A stretch of 64,000 bases of DNA. Origin: Rhodospirillales bacterium (GTDB lineage: Bacteria; Pseudomonadota; Alphaproteobacteria; Rhodospirillales; Defluviicoccaceae). A program made the translations under genes and the position numbers. Under the pieces are notes generated by a model, which was not told where the DNA came from, did not search any database, and saw only the letters and a program-made list of their open reading frames with translations. Shown here piece by piece: positions 17,852 through 26,437 of this stretch (position 1 is its first letter; each line of letters opens with the position of its first letter). Location: the NCBI GenBank assembly GCA_016712595.1, contig JADJQT010000001.1, forward strand, positions 186,001 to 250,000. The letters are read 5' to 3'.

Positions 17852-20050
17852 ATGACCGAGATCAGCCCCACGATCGTTGCCCAGCATGGCTTGAGTCCGG
17901 ACGAGTACGCCCGCATTCTCGCGGTACTCGGCCGTGAGCCGACGATGACCGAACTCGGCGTCTTTTCGGTCATGTGGAGCGAACACTGCTCCTATAAATC
18001 GTCGAAACGCTGGCTGCGCCTTTTGCCGACCGAGGCTCCGTGGGTGGTCTGCGGACCGGGCGAGAACGCCGGGGTCGTCGACATCGGCGATGGCGACGCC
18101 GTCATCTTCAAGATGGAGAGCCACAACCACCCATCTTACATCGAGCCCTACCAGGGCGCTGCGACCGGCGTGGGCGGTATCCTGCGCGACGTCTTCACCA
18201 TGGGCGCGCGGCCGATCGCCAACCTCAATTCCCTGCGCTTCGGCGATCCGGCGCACGCGAAGACGCAACATCTGGTATCGGGTGTCGTTGCTGGCATCGG
18301 CGGCTACGGCAACTGCGTCGGCGTGCCGACCGTCGCCGGCGAGTGCGCCTTCCACCGGGGTTACGACGGCAACATCCTGGTCAACGCCATGACCGTCGGT
18401 CTCGCCCGCCGTGACCGCATCTTCTATTCAGCCGCCGCCGGCCCCGGCAATCCGCTGGTCTACGTTGGCTCGAAGACCGGACGGGACGGGATTCACGGAG
18501 CGACGATGGCGTCCGCCGAATTCAGTGCCGAGACAGAGGCGAAGCGCCCGACGGTTCAGATCGGCGATCCGTTCACCGAGAAGCTGCTGATCGAGGCCTG
18601 CCTCGAGCTCATGGCGACCGACGCGATCATCGCCATCCAGGACATGGGCGCGGCCGGCCTGACGTCGTCCTCGTTCGAGATGGCCTCGAAAGGAAACGTC
18701 GGCGTCGAGCTCAACCTCGATCTGGTCCCGGCGCGCGAAAGCGGGATGACGGCTTACGAACTCCTGCTCTCGGAAAGCCAGGAACGGATGCTGATGGTGC
18801 TGCGCCCGGGCGCCGAGGACAAGGCGCGCGTGGTCTTCGAGAAGTGGGAACTCGATTTCGCCGTCGTCGGTAAGATCACCGATACCTGCCACATGGTCGT
18901 GCGCTATCGCGGCGAGACGGTGGTGGACGTGCCGATCGCGCCGTTGGTGGACGCCGCGCCGGAGTATGACCGACCGCATCGACCGACGCCCACGCTTCCG
19001 GTCATCGATGCGCGCGCGCTGCCCGTTTCCTCCGATCCGCTCTCGGCGTTGAAGCGGTTGCTGTCTTGTCCCGATCTCGCCAGCAAGCGATGGATCTGGG
19101 AACAGTACGATCATATGGTCATGGCCTCGACCGTGCAGCGCCCGGGCGGCGACGCGGCGGTGATCCGCATTCTCGGCACATCGAAGGCGGTGGCGGCGAC
19201 CTCCGACTGCACGCCCCGCTATTGTCTCGCCGATCCCCGCGAGGGCGGCCGGCAGGCGGTGACCGAGGCCTGGCGGAACTTGACCGCGGTCGGCGCGCGA
19301 CCGCTGGCCATCACCGACTGCCTGAACTTCGGCAATCCGGAAAAGCCGCAGATCATGGGTCAGTTCGCCGGCTGCATCGAGGGCATGGCCGAGGCTTGCC
19401 GCGCTCTCGATTTCCCCGTCGTTTCCGGCAACGTCTCCCTTTACAACGAGACGAATGGTATCGCCATTCCACCGACACCGACCGTGGGCGGCGTCGGTCT
19501 GCTCACCGACATCGCCTGCTTTGCCACGATCGCGCTGAAGGAGGGCGAGGATACGCTGCTGCTCCTGGGTGGCGGGATGGCGAGCCCGGGATGGCTGGGC
19601 CAATCCCTTTTCCTGCGTGAGATCGAAGGACGCGAGGATGGCGCGCCGCCCCCGGTCGACCTTGCCGCCGAGCGGCGGGCGGGCGATTTCGTCCGGTCGC
19701 TGATCGAAACGCACGGCGTGAGGACGTGTCACGATGTCTCGGATGGCGGCGTGCTCGTCTGCGTTGCCGAGATGGCCCTGGCGGGAGGACGCGGCATTAC
19801 CATCGAGCCGCCGTCCGATACCGTCTTGCCTGCATGGCTGTTTGGCGAGGATCAGGGACGCTACGTGATCGCCGTGCCCGCCGCGGCCACCCGCACGATC
19901 ATCGATGCGGCGCACGGTGCCGACGTCGAGGCGTGCGTCATCGGCCACATCGGTGGCTCGCAGTTGATCGTTCGCGGCAGCGGCGCCATATCGCTCAGTG
20001 AATTGCAGGTGCTGAACGAGAGCTGGTTGCCCACATACATGGCGCGCTAA
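17852..20050 (+). CDS. purL: Phosphoribosylformylglycinamidine synthase, PurL subunit (short form)
   Basis: ATP-dependent catalytic subunit of FGAM synthase, 732 residues. This is the short form that requires separate PurS and PurQ, both encoded just upstream. Recognisable segments are FSVMWSEHCSYKSSKRWL, KMESHNHPSYIEPYQGAATG and the C-terminal half ATP-binding loop HDVSDGGVLVCVAEMALAG. It is separated from purQ by 144 bases, half of which are the 14-base repeats. Confidence 0.97.
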   Translation: MTEISPTIVAQHGLSPDEYARILAVLGREPTMTELGVFSVMWSEHCSYKSSKRWLRLLPTEAPWVVCGPGENAGVVDIGDGDAVIFKMESHNHPSYIEPYQGAATGVGGILRDVFTMGARPIANLNSLRFGDPAHAKTQHLVSGVVAGIGGYGNCVGVPTVAGECAFHRGYDGNILVNAMTVGLARRDRIFYSAAAGPGNPLVYVGSKTGRDGIHGATMASAEFSAETEAKRPTVQIGDPFTEKLLIEACLELMATDAIIAIQDMGAAGLTSSSFEMASKGNVGVELNLDLVPARESGMTAYELLLSESQERMLMVLRPGAEDKARVVFEKWELDFAVVGKITDTCHMVVRYRGETVVDVPIAPLVDAAPEYDRPHRPTPTLPVIDARALPVSSDPLSALKRLLSCPDLASKRWIWEQYDHMVMASTVQRPGGDAAVIRILGTSKAVAATSDCTPRYCLADPREGGRQAVTEAWRNLTAVGARPLAITDCLNFGNPEKPQIMGQFAGCIEGMAEACRALDFPVVSGNVSLYNETNGIAIPPTPTVGGVGLLTDIACFATIALKEGEDTLLLLGGGMASPGWLGQSLFLREIEGREDGAPPPVDLAAERRAGDFVRSLIETHGVRTCHDVSDGGVLVCVAEMALAGGRGITIEPPSDTVLPAWLFGEDQGRYVIAVPAAATRTIIDAAHGADVEACVIGHIGGSQLIVRGSGAISLSELQVLNESWLPTYMAR

Positions 20051-20075
20051 CCAAAACCGAAGGAGAAAGTTGACG

Positions 20076-20318
20076 ATGGCGATGGACGCCGCCGAAATCG
20101 AACGGCTGATCAAGGAATCGCTGCCTGACGCCGTGGTTACGATCGACGATCTGCGCGGCGATGGCGATCATTACGCGGCGCTCGTCGTCTCTGAGGCTTT
20201 CATCGGCAAGTCTCGCGTGCAGCAGCACCAGATTGTCTACCAGGCATTGCAGGGCCGTATGGGAACGGCGCTGCACGCGCTTTCTTTAACCACCGGTACA
20301 CCTCCGGTCGTTGGCTAA
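20076..20318 (+). CDS. BolA-family protein
   Basis: Small protein of 80 residues (MAMDAAEIERLIKESLPDAV) with the BolA fold region GDHYAALVVSEAFIGKSRVQ ending QHQIVYQAL. BolA proteins bind a [2Fe-2S] cluster jointly with monothiol glutaredoxins and take part in iron sensing and Fe-S trafficking. The partner glutaredoxin gene follows after 18 bases. I chose the ATG at 20076, 10 bases after AGGAG, rather than the TTG at 20070. Confidence 0.92.
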   Translation: MAMDAAEIERLIKESLPDAVVTIDDLRGDGDHYAALVVSEAFIGKSRVQQHQIVYQALQGRMGTALHALSLTTGTPPVVG

Positions 20319-20336
20319 TCGCAGGAGATCACAAGC

Positions 20337-20681
20337 ATGGCAGACACGAACGAAAATCCGGTCTTCGCCCGGATCCGTCAGGAAATCAGCGAGAACCCGG
20401 TGGTGTTGTTCATGAAGGGCTCACCGATGTTTCCGCAGTGCGGGTTTTCCGCCGCGGTCGTTCAGGCGTTGACCAACATGGGCGTCAAGTTCAAGGGAAT
20501 CGACGTTCTGACCGATCCCAGCCTGCGCGAGGGCATCAAGCAGTTCGCCAACTGGCCGACCATCCCGCAACTGTACGTCGGCGGCGAGTTTGTCGGTGGC
20601 TGCGACATCGTCCGCGAAATGTACGAATCCGGTGAACTGCAGCAGGTCCTGGAGCAAAAGGGCGTGAGCTACGCCAGCTAA
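20337..20681 (+). CDS. grxD: Monothiol glutaredoxin (Grx4/GrxD type)
   Basis: Protein of 114 residues with the CGFS active site (PQCGFSAAVVQAL), which holds a bridging [2Fe-2S] cluster with glutathione. WPTIPQLYVGGEFVGGCDI contains the conserved cis-proline and GG glutathione-binding segment. It should act with the adjacent BolA protein in Fe-S transfer or iron regulation. It ends the pur-bolA-grxD gene string. Confidence 0.96.
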   Translation: MADTNENPVFARIRQEISENPVVLFMKGSPMFPQCGFSAAVVQALTNMGVKFKGIDVLTDPSLREGIKQFANWPTIPQLYVGGEFVGGCDIVREMYESGELQQVLEQKGVSYAS

Positions 20682-20862
20682 AGCCCGGCGAACGGGAGCG
20701 ACGGGCGGCGGCAAGGGCCCAGGCCAGACCCAAGGGCAACGCCCGTTCGCGGCGCTGCTCGGACGCGGATCGGGGTTGAGCGGCACGCCGACATCGCCTA
20801 CGCTTTCGTGTCTCAAAGCGGCAGCGATATGATGTCGTGCGTGGACGAGGGCGGGAGCGACG

Positions 20863-21357
20863 ATGAGAATAAGCATGGGAAAAGGGGCCGCGTTGTCGTT
20901 CGTCCTCGTAGCGGCGATGGCCACGGCATCATGCCAGCAAGGGAGCGGCGGCTCTGACTTTGGGCCCAAGACCGGCATAGGCGCGGCCTTGGGCGCCGCT
21001 GGCGGCGGTCTGCTCGGCGCTGCGGCAGGCGGTGGCGCCACCGGCATCGCCGCGGGAGTACTCCTGGGTGGGCTTGTTGGCGGGGTTGCCGGAAACTACC
21101 TCGACGATCAGGACAAGCGCACCGCCGCGGCAACGACGCAGCAGGCCCTGGAAACCAAGCCGTCCGGAACCACCACGACGTGGCAAAATCCCGACAGCGG
21201 TCATTCCGGCGCGATCACGCCGATCAAGACCTATCAATCGAGCTCCGGCGAATACTGCCGTGAATACCAGCAGACCGTAACCATCGGTGGTCAGCCGCAA
21301 AAGAGTTATGGGACGGCCTGCCGCCAGCCGGACGGCTCGTGGAAAATCACCAGCTGA
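20863..21357 (+). CDS. Glycine-zipper outer-membrane lipoprotein (17 kDa surface antigen-like)
   Basis: Protein of 164 residues with a lipoprotein signal: a hydrophobic leader and the lipobox ATASC, so Cys24 should be lipidated. The mature part has a Gly/Ala-rich zipper (IGAALGAAGGGLLGAAAGG then LLGGLVGGVAG) that resembles the membrane segment of 17 kDa antigen / Lpp-like surface proteins. A C-terminal domain follows with CREYQQTVTIGGQPQKSYG and ACRQPDGSW, the usual tail of the RT0821/Lpp0805 family. GGGAG precedes the ATG. The function is probably structural in the outer membrane. Confidence 0.82.
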   Translation: MRISMGKGAALSFVLVAAMATASCQQGSGGSDFGPKTGIGAALGAAGGGLLGAAAGGGATGIAAGVLLGGLVGGVAGNYLDDQDKRTAAATTQQALETKPSGTTTTWQNPDSGHSGAITPIKTYQSSSGEYCREYQQTVTIGGQPQKSYGTACRQPDGSWKITS

Positions 21358-21414
21358 CGAAAATCCAACTGTTGCTTCCGGGATGTTCGTTCCGGGACCG
21401 AAGAGGCTGCTGAA

Positions 21415-21822
21415 ATGGTCCGTTGCCGTCTTGCGCTCATCTCGTCTTTCGCCGCTGCCGGTCTCGCGCTGCTCGCGCCGGATTCCGGTGCATCCGCCCA
21501 GCAACCCCCTTCGTCGTTCGAAATGACCGACCACAACGCCGACGGTTCGATCGATCGCAACGAGTACGCGTTGCGTATGGTCGACGTCTTCTTCCTTGAT
21601 GACCGCAACAAGGACGGCGTACTCGAAATCGAGGAATTGCAGGCGATCGAGGTGGTCGACCCGAAGGCTTTCGCCGCAGCGGACAGCAACGGCGACGGCG
21701 TGCTCTCCTTGGAAGAGTTCGTCACCTATCGCGCCCGCGATTTCGACCAAGCAGACGCCGATCACAACGGATCGCTGAGCTCCGACGAGGTTAGCGCCTA
21801 CGGACCGCCCCCGGCGAAATAG
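21415..21822 (+). CDS. Secreted EF-hand calcium-binding protein
   Basis: Protein of 135 residues with a signal peptide (LALISSFAAAGLALLAPDSG, cleavage likely after ASAQ). Four EF-hand-type loops follow: DHNADGSIDRNE, DRNKDGVLEIEE, DSNGDGVLSLEE and DADHNGSLSSDE, each with acidic residues at calcium-ligand positions. It is probably a periplasmic calcium buffer or sensor. It sits 57 bases after the lipoprotein gene on the same strand and converges on rpsD. Confidence 0.85.
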   Translation: MVRCRLALISSFAAAGLALLAPDSGASAQQPPSSFEMTDHNADGSIDRNEYALRMVDVFFLDDRNKDGVLEIEELQAIEVVDPKAFAAADSNGDGVLSLEEFVTYRARDFDQADADHNGSLSSDEVSAYGPPPAK

Positions 21823-21888
21823 CCGCCTTGCCTCCGCGGACAACCCGCCCGGCGCGCGGGGCAGGCTAACCCGCGCAGGCGAGGCGAC

Positions 21889-21915
21889 GCACCGGCAGCC
21901 CTCGGCAGCCGGTGC
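21889..21915. other. Hairpin between convergent EF-hand and rpsD genes
   Basis: GCACCGGC and GCCGGTGC form an 8-base stem with an 11-base loop in the gap between two convergent genes. There is no T-run on either side, so it could slow transcription or protect 3' ends but is not a classic intrinsic terminator. Confidence 0.35.
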
Positions 21916-21926
21916 AGGCCTGCGCC

Positions 21927-22541
21927 TTAGCGCGAGTAGAATTCGATAACGAGGTTGGGCTCCATCTGCACCGGATAGGGGACGTCGCCCAGCTTCGGCG
22001 TGCGCAAAAACGCCCCTTGCCGCTTGCCGGTATCGACGCCGAGGTAGTCCGGAACGTCGCGCTCGGGGCTCTGCATCGCCTCGAGAACGATCGCGAGGTC
22101 GCGTGATTTTTCCTTCACCTCGACGACATCGCCTTCCTTGACCAAGTAGGACGGAATGGTCACCCGGCGGCCGTTGACCTTGATATGCCCGTGGTTGATG
22201 AACTGGCGGGCGGCGAAGGGCGTCATCGCGAACTTCAGCCGGTATACCACCGAGTCGAGCCGCCGCTCGAGCAGGCCGATAAGATTTTCCGACGTATCGC
22301 CACGGCGGCGGATCGCCTCCTCGTAGTAGCGGTGGAACTGCTTTTCGCTGATATTGCCGTAATAGCCCTTGAGCTTCTGCTTCGCCATGAGCTGCAAGCC
22401 GTAGTCGGTCGGCTTCTTGCGGCGCTGACCGTGCTGGCCTGGGCCATATTCCTTCGCGGTGATCGGGCTTTTCGCCCGTCCCCACAGGTTGACGCCGAGA
22501 CGGCGATTAATCTTGTATTTCGCTTCGATCCGTTTGGTCAT
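21927..22541 (-). CDS. rpsD: Small ribosomal subunit protein uS4
   Basis: Primary 16S rRNA-binding ribosomal protein of 204 residues. MTKRIEAKYKINRRLGVNLW, GQRRKKPTDYGLQLMAKQK and the S4 domain near RQFINHGHIKVNGRRVTIPS are typical of the alphaproteobacterial form. The ATG at 22541 is preferred to one 15 bases upstream because the family starts MTKR/MSKR. It stands alone, not in a ribosomal operon, and its leader holds a strong hairpin. Confidence 0.98.
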   Translation of the reverse strand: MTKRIEAKYKINRRLGVNLWGRAKSPITAKEYGPGQHGQRRKKPTDYGLQLMAKQKLKGYYGNISEKQFHRYYEEAIRRRGDTSENLIGLLERRLDSVVYRLKFAMTPFAARQFINHGHIKVNGRRVTIPSYLVKEGDVVEVKEKSRDLAIVLEAMQSPERDVPDYLGVDTGKRQGAFLRTPKLGDVPYPVQMEPNLVIEFYSR

Positions 22542-22580
22542 GGTGCCGGTATCCACCGTTCATGTTGTTGTCCCGGTAGT

Positions 22581-22609
22581 CTCGCCGCCATCAAATCATC
22601 GGCGGCGAG
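22581..22609 (-). promoter_or_regulatory. Hairpin in the rpsD leader
   Basis: CTCGCCGCC and GGCGGCGAG form a perfect 9-base stem with an 11-base loop, 40 bases before the rpsD start. S4 is known to repress its own synthesis through leader RNA in E. coli and Bacillus; whether this hairpin is part of such a site is inference. Confidence 0.35.
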
Positions 22610-22851
22610 CGTGGCGCGCGCCAAAACGCACGCCCGCGTTCCCGGAAGTGTAGGCGGCGGACTATAGCTCTGTTCGCTTCGCTGTCAACGCGGGATCATC
22701 CCCGGTTGTAGCGAACGCCAACATTCTTCGCCGCGCAGGTTGATGCGGAATCGTTCGCGCGCAGCGAAGGGGCTTGAGCGCCGCTGCGGTTGCTGCCATG
22801 TATTGGCGAGCGGTGAAATCGGCCGCACCTCACGCTGCATTGAACGCCGAA

Positions 22852-23766
22852 ATGATCATCGATCCTTCCAAGCCCGCGGCCTCCGCCGCCGCACCGGCGG
22901 ATGCCATCAAGGATGGCGACACCCGGAGCTTTACCGACGACGTAATCAAGGCGTCGATGACGGTGCCCGTGGTCGTGGATTTCTGGGCGCCGTGGTGTGG
23001 TCCCTGCAAGACGCTCACGCCGCTAATCGAAAAGCTGGTCAAGCAGGCCGGCGGCAAGGTTCGTCTGGTCAAGATCGACATCGACCGCAATCAGGATCTG
23101 GCGGCGCAGCTGCGCATTCAATCGGTGCCGACGGTCTACGCGTTCGTCGGCGGTCGGCCGGTGGACGCGTTCGTCGGCGCGCAGCCGGAAAGCAAGGTTC
23201 GGGCCTTCATCCAGCAGTTGACCCAGTCCGTGGATTCTCCCGCCGACGACGCGCTGCAAGCGGCGCAAGACGCACTTGCGGCGGGCGACAATGCCGCGGC
23301 GGTCGACTGGTTCGCCCAGGCGCTAAAGGGCGATCCGCGCCATCCGAAGGCACTCGCCGGGATGGTCCGTGCCCGTCTCGGCCTTGGCGATACCAAGGCA
23401 GCCCGTGCGGTCGTCAAAGGGCTTCCAAGCGACCTTCTCAAGGACCCCGAAATCGTCTCGGCGATCGCCGCGATCGAGCTTGTGGAAACCTCCCGACAGT
23501 CGGCTGGCGATGTCGCCGATTTGCGCCGGCGCGTCGAGGCTGCTCCCGATGACCGGCAACTGCGGTTCGATCTGGGGACCGCGCTGTTCGCCCGCGGACT
23601 TACCGAAGCGGCCATCGACGAGTTTTTGGAACTTGTGCGCGTTGATCGCACATGGAACGACGAAGCCGCCCGCAAGCAACTTCTGCGGATCTTCGACGCC
23701 ATTGGCCTTGCCCATCCCTTCACCGTCTCGGCGCGCCGCCGCCTCTCGTCTGTTCTCTTCTCATGA
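22852..23766 (+). CDS. cnoX: Thioredoxin-TPR co-chaperone (CnoX/YbbN family)
   Basis: Protein of 304 residues: a thioredoxin domain (VVDFWAPWCGPCKTLTPL with an intact WCGPC site, then SVPTVYAFVGGRPVDAF) followed by a C-terminal tetratricopeptide-like helical region beginning about residue 125 (DALQAAQDALAAGDNAAAVD). This layout is that of YbbN/CnoX, a redox-linked holdase that passes clients to chaperones. In E. coli CnoX the site is SCHCAPC-like or SxxC; here it is a complete WCGPC, so reductase activity is plausible. The start MIIDPSKPA fits relatives, though no strong ribosome-binding site precedes it. Its stop overlaps the next start (ATGA). Confidence 0.88.
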   Translation: MIIDPSKPAASAAAPADAIKDGDTRSFTDDVIKASMTVPVVVDFWAPWCGPCKTLTPLIEKLVKQAGGKVRLVKIDIDRNQDLAAQLRIQSVPTVYAFVGGRPVDAFVGAQPESKVRAFIQQLTQSVDSPADDALQAAQDALAAGDNAAAVDWFAQALKGDPRHPKALAGMVRARLGLGDTKAARAVVKGLPSDLLKDPEIVSAIAAIELVETSRQSAGDVADLRRRVEAAPDDRQLRFDLGTALFARGLTEAAIDEFLELVRVDRTWNDEAARKQLLRIFDAIGLAHPFTVSARRRLSSVLFS

Positions 23767-24434
23767 CCGATGTGACGTCAGACGATCTGTTGCGCCTGTT
23801 ACCACAGACGCTTCCGATTTTTCCGCTCGAAGGCGTGCTGCTGCTCCCGCACGGGCAATTGCCCTTGCACGTCTTCGAGCCGCGCTATCGCAACATGATC
23901 GAAGTCGCGCTCGGAAACGAGCGGCTCGTCGGCATGATCCAGCCGCGCGGATCACAACCGCATCCGGTTCCCGATCATGCGGAGATCTTCGATGTCGGCT
24001 GCGCCGGGCGCATCATCTCGTTTACCGAAACCGACGATGGCCGCTTCCTGGTGACGCTGAAGGGGATATGCCGGTTCCACGTCACCCGGGAACTGCCGTT
24101 GCACCGAGGCTTTCGCCGGGTCGTTCCCGATTTTTCCGCTTTCCAGCGCGATCTGGAGCCCGCCGCCGACAACGGCGGAGATCGTGAGCGCTTGCTGGCC
24201 GCCGCCCATGCATTCCTCGAGCGTAAAAGTATCTCGTGCGATTGGAAAGCTGCAGAGTCCGCCTCGACGCATGCGCTCGTCACCTCTTTGGCGATGAGCT
24301 GCCCGTTCGAGCCGGGAGAAAAGCAGGCGCTGCTCGAATCCGACGACATCGAAGCCCGCTGCCAGCTTTTAATTTCCCTGTTCGAGATGTCGATGCTGGC
24401 GGACGATACGGCGCCCGTCCCGACCCGGCATTGA
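23763..24434 (+). CDS. LON N-terminal substrate-binding domain protein
   Basis: Stand-alone LON-N domain of 223 residues with no ATPase or protease part. The domain starts LPIFPLEGVLLLPHGQLPL and continues HVFEPRYRNMIEVALGNERL. Its specific role is unknown; it may present substrates or act as an adaptor. The ATG overlaps the cnoX stop (ATGA), and a Trm112-like gene follows, so it belongs to a four-gene operon concerned with protein quality and modification. Confidence 0.88.
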   Translation: MTDVTSDDLLRLLPQTLPIFPLEGVLLLPHGQLPLHVFEPRYRNMIEVALGNERLVGMIQPRGSQPHPVPDHAEIFDVGCAGRIISFTETDDGRFLVTLKGICRFHVTRELPLHRGFRRVVPDFSAFQRDLEPAADNGGDRERLLAAAHAFLERKSISCDWKAAESASTHALVTSLAMSCPFEPGEKQALLESDDIEARCQLLISLFEMSMLADDTAPVPTRH

Positions 24435-24459
24435 TCCGCCCGCCTAACGGAGTTTGCCT

Positions 24460-24729
24460 GTGCCCACCGCCCATCGCCGTATTGACCCGAGGCTGCTCGA
24501 GATTCTCGTCTGCCCGATGACCAAGCACCCGCTGCGCTACGACGCGGATCGGCAGGAACTGGTGAGCGTGGCGGCCGGTCTTGCCTACCCGATCCGCGAC
24601 GGCATTCCGATCATGCTGGTCGACGAAGCCCGCGCCATCGGTGACGGCGATGACGACGCGAGCATGCAGCCCCCACCGCATGCGGAGGTCGAAGACGATC
24701 TTTCGCAGCAATCAGGTGAGTCGCGATGA
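24460..24729 (+). CDS. Trm112-like (UPF0434) protein
   Basis: Small protein of 89 residues with the Trm112 signature LEILVCPMTKHPLRYD and AYPIRDGIPIMLVDEAR. Trm112 in other organisms activates methyltransferases; bacterial short versions have no fixed role. Only one cysteine of the zinc-ribbon type is left, as is usual in bacterial UPF0434. GTG at 24460 is chosen because GGAG lies 7 bases upstream; a TTG at 24454 is too close. Its stop overlaps the DUF971 start (ATGA). Confidence 0.85.
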   Translation: MPTAHRRIDPRLLEILVCPMTKHPLRYDADRQELVSVAAGLAYPIRDGIPIMLVDEARAIGDGDDDASMQPPPHAEVEDDLSQQSGESR

Positions 24730-25100
24730 GCGAGACGTATGGCAGCCGGCACCAGCCGGTAGAGATTCGACTGAAGCGGGATGAACGTGTTCTCGAGCTG
24801 GACTTCGACGACGGTCGCTCGTTTCGGCTGCCGGCCGAGCTGCTTCGCGTCGAAAGCCCGTCCGCCGAGGTCCAGGGGCATCGCCCGTCGCAAAAAACGA
24901 TCGTGGCCGGTCGGCGGAACGTCGGCATCACCGCGGTCGAGCCGGTGGGCACGTATGCCATCCGCATCCGCTTCGACGACGCGCATGACTCCGGCATCTA
25001 CACCTGGGACTGGCTCTACCATCTGGGCGAGAACGAGCAGAGTCTCTGGCAGGCCTACATCGATAATCTTTCGGCACGAGGCCTCAGTCGGGAGCGTTAA
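24726..25100 (+). CDS. DUF971 (gamma-butyrobetaine hydroxylase N-terminal-like) protein
   Basis: Protein of 124 residues. PVEIRLKRDERVLELDFDDG, FRLPAELLRVESPSAEVQGH and the end GIYTWDWLYHLGENEQSLW are typical of DUF971, which is also found at the N-terminus of gamma-butyrobetaine hydroxylases and is linked to Fe-S protein biology. It is the last gene of the cnoX operon, overlapping its neighbour by 4 bases, and converges on the UbiH-type gene. Confidence 0.85.
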   Translation: MSETYGSRHQPVEIRLKRDERVLELDFDDGRSFRLPAELLRVESPSAEVQGHRPSQKTIVAGRRNVGITAVEPVGTYAIRIRFDDAHDSGIYTWDWLYHLGENEQSLWQAYIDNLSARGLSRER

Positions 25101-25207
25101 GCCACCCGCATCCCGTGCTGGCCACCGGATCATCTGCCCCGGAGCACCGTAGACTCCCCAAAGGCAAACCGAAGCGGGGAAGACCGGCGTGTGGTAATCC
25201 CCGCGCC

Positions 25208-26437
25208 TCAGGCGCGCATGCGCGTCGGCAACTCACCGACAAGACCCATGGCATGGCGCATGAACAGGCGCTTGAGCGGCGGAGCCCGGTTGACCACGGC
25301 AAGCCCCAGATCCCGGGCCAAGCGAATTGGCGCGATGTCGTTCGAGAACAAGCGGTTGAGGCCATCGGTGGCCGCCAGCATCAATGTGTTGTCGAAGCGG
25401 CGCCACCGCTCGTAGCGTGCGAGGACAACTTGCGTCCCGAGGTCATGGCCTGCAGCGGACGCCTCGCCCAGAACATCGGCGAGCGCGGCGACGTCGCGAA
25501 AGCCCATGTTCAACCCCTGCCCCGCGATCGGATGCATCGCGTGAAGCGCATCGCCGACCAGGGCGAGGCGTTGCCCCGTCGCTCGCGCGGCATATTGGAG
25601 CGATAAGGGGTAGCTGAATCGCGGCCCCACCGGACGCACCTCGCCGAGGAAATCCCCGAACCGCCGACGCAGCTCCGCCGTGAACCCGGCATCGTCGCGG
25701 CGCAGGATCGCCGCCGACAGCGCCGCGCGCTCGGTCCAGACGATCGAGGAACGCGTCTCGGGACGAAGCGGGAGAATGGCGAACGGCCCCGCGGGCAGAA
25801 AGTGTTCGTGGGCGATGAACGCGTGCGAGCGTTCGTGTTCGACGGTGGTGACGATCGCCGTCTGAGGGTAGGCCCAGCGGGTGATGCGAATTCCGGCTTC
25901 GTCGCGCACGCGTGATCCGCGCCCGTCGGCGGCGACGGCGAGCGATGCGCGAACGCGTCTGCCATCGATCAATCGCACGTCGATCCGCGCCTCATTGCGA
26001 TCGAGCGCAGCGATCCGCATCGGCGCCAGCAGGCGGATCAAGGGGTGCGCGCTGGCGCGCTCCAGCAGAGCCCGGCGCAGCAACCGGTTTTCCAGCATAT
26101 AGCCGAATGGCTCGTCGCCGACGTCGCGATGATCGTAGTGGAGGAACAACCGGGACTCGCCGTCGGAGACGCGGATGTCAAGCATCGGCGCCGCCGTATC
26201 CACAAGCAGCTCCCACACGCCAAGCTTGGCCAGCAGGCGTTGCGAGGTCAAGGCAATCGCCGATGCTCGACCGTCGAAGGACGGATCGAGCGCCGTTGCC
26301 GGGTCCTCTGCCTCGACGACGGCCGTCGACAGGCCAGTATCAGCCAGCGCGCAGGCCAGCGCCAAGCCAACGAACCCACCGCCGGCGATCAGCACGTCGA
26401 CCGCCAGCCGATTCTGCACCTGCGGAATTCCCGTCAT
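25208..26437 (-). CDS. FAD-dependent ubiquinone biosynthesis hydroxylase (UbiH/UbiF/UbiL family)
   Basis: Flavin monooxygenase of 409 residues acting on the ubiquinone ring. The dinucleotide fold reads VLIAGGGFVGLALACALAD, and the second FAD motif is LVGDALHAMHPIAGQGLNMG. Which ring carbon it hydroxylates cannot be read from sequence, since alphaproteobacteria use varied sets of these enzymes. I chose the ATG at 26437, which has GAGGGAC upstream. It is divergent from the P-II gene across a regulatory-looking gap and is the second ubiquinone gene in the window after ubiA. Confidence 0.9.
   Translation of the reverse strand: MTGIPQVQNRLAVDVLIAGGGFVGLALACALADTGLSTAVVEAEDPATALDPSFDGRASAIALTSQRLLAKLGVWELLVDTAAPMLDIRVSDGESRLFLHYDHRDVGDEPFGYMLENRLLRRALLERASAHPLIRLLAPMRIAALDRNEARIDVRLIDGRRVRASLAVAADGRGSRVRDEAGIRITRWAYPQTAIVTTVEHERSHAFIAHEHFLPAGPFAILPLRPETRSSIVWTERAALSAAILRRDDAGFTAELRRRFGDFLGEVRPVGPRFSYPLSLQYAARATGQRLALVGDALHAMHPIAGQGLNMGFRDVAALADVLGEASAAGHDLGTQVVLARYERWRRFDNTLMLAATDGLNRLFSNDIAPIRLARDLGLAVVNRAPPLKRLFMRHAMGLVGELPTRMRA

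Noticed and set aside
18428..20113. A 561-codon minus-strand open frame opposite purL
   Set aside because: PurL on the plus strand is certain and full length; the antisense product shows no family motif.
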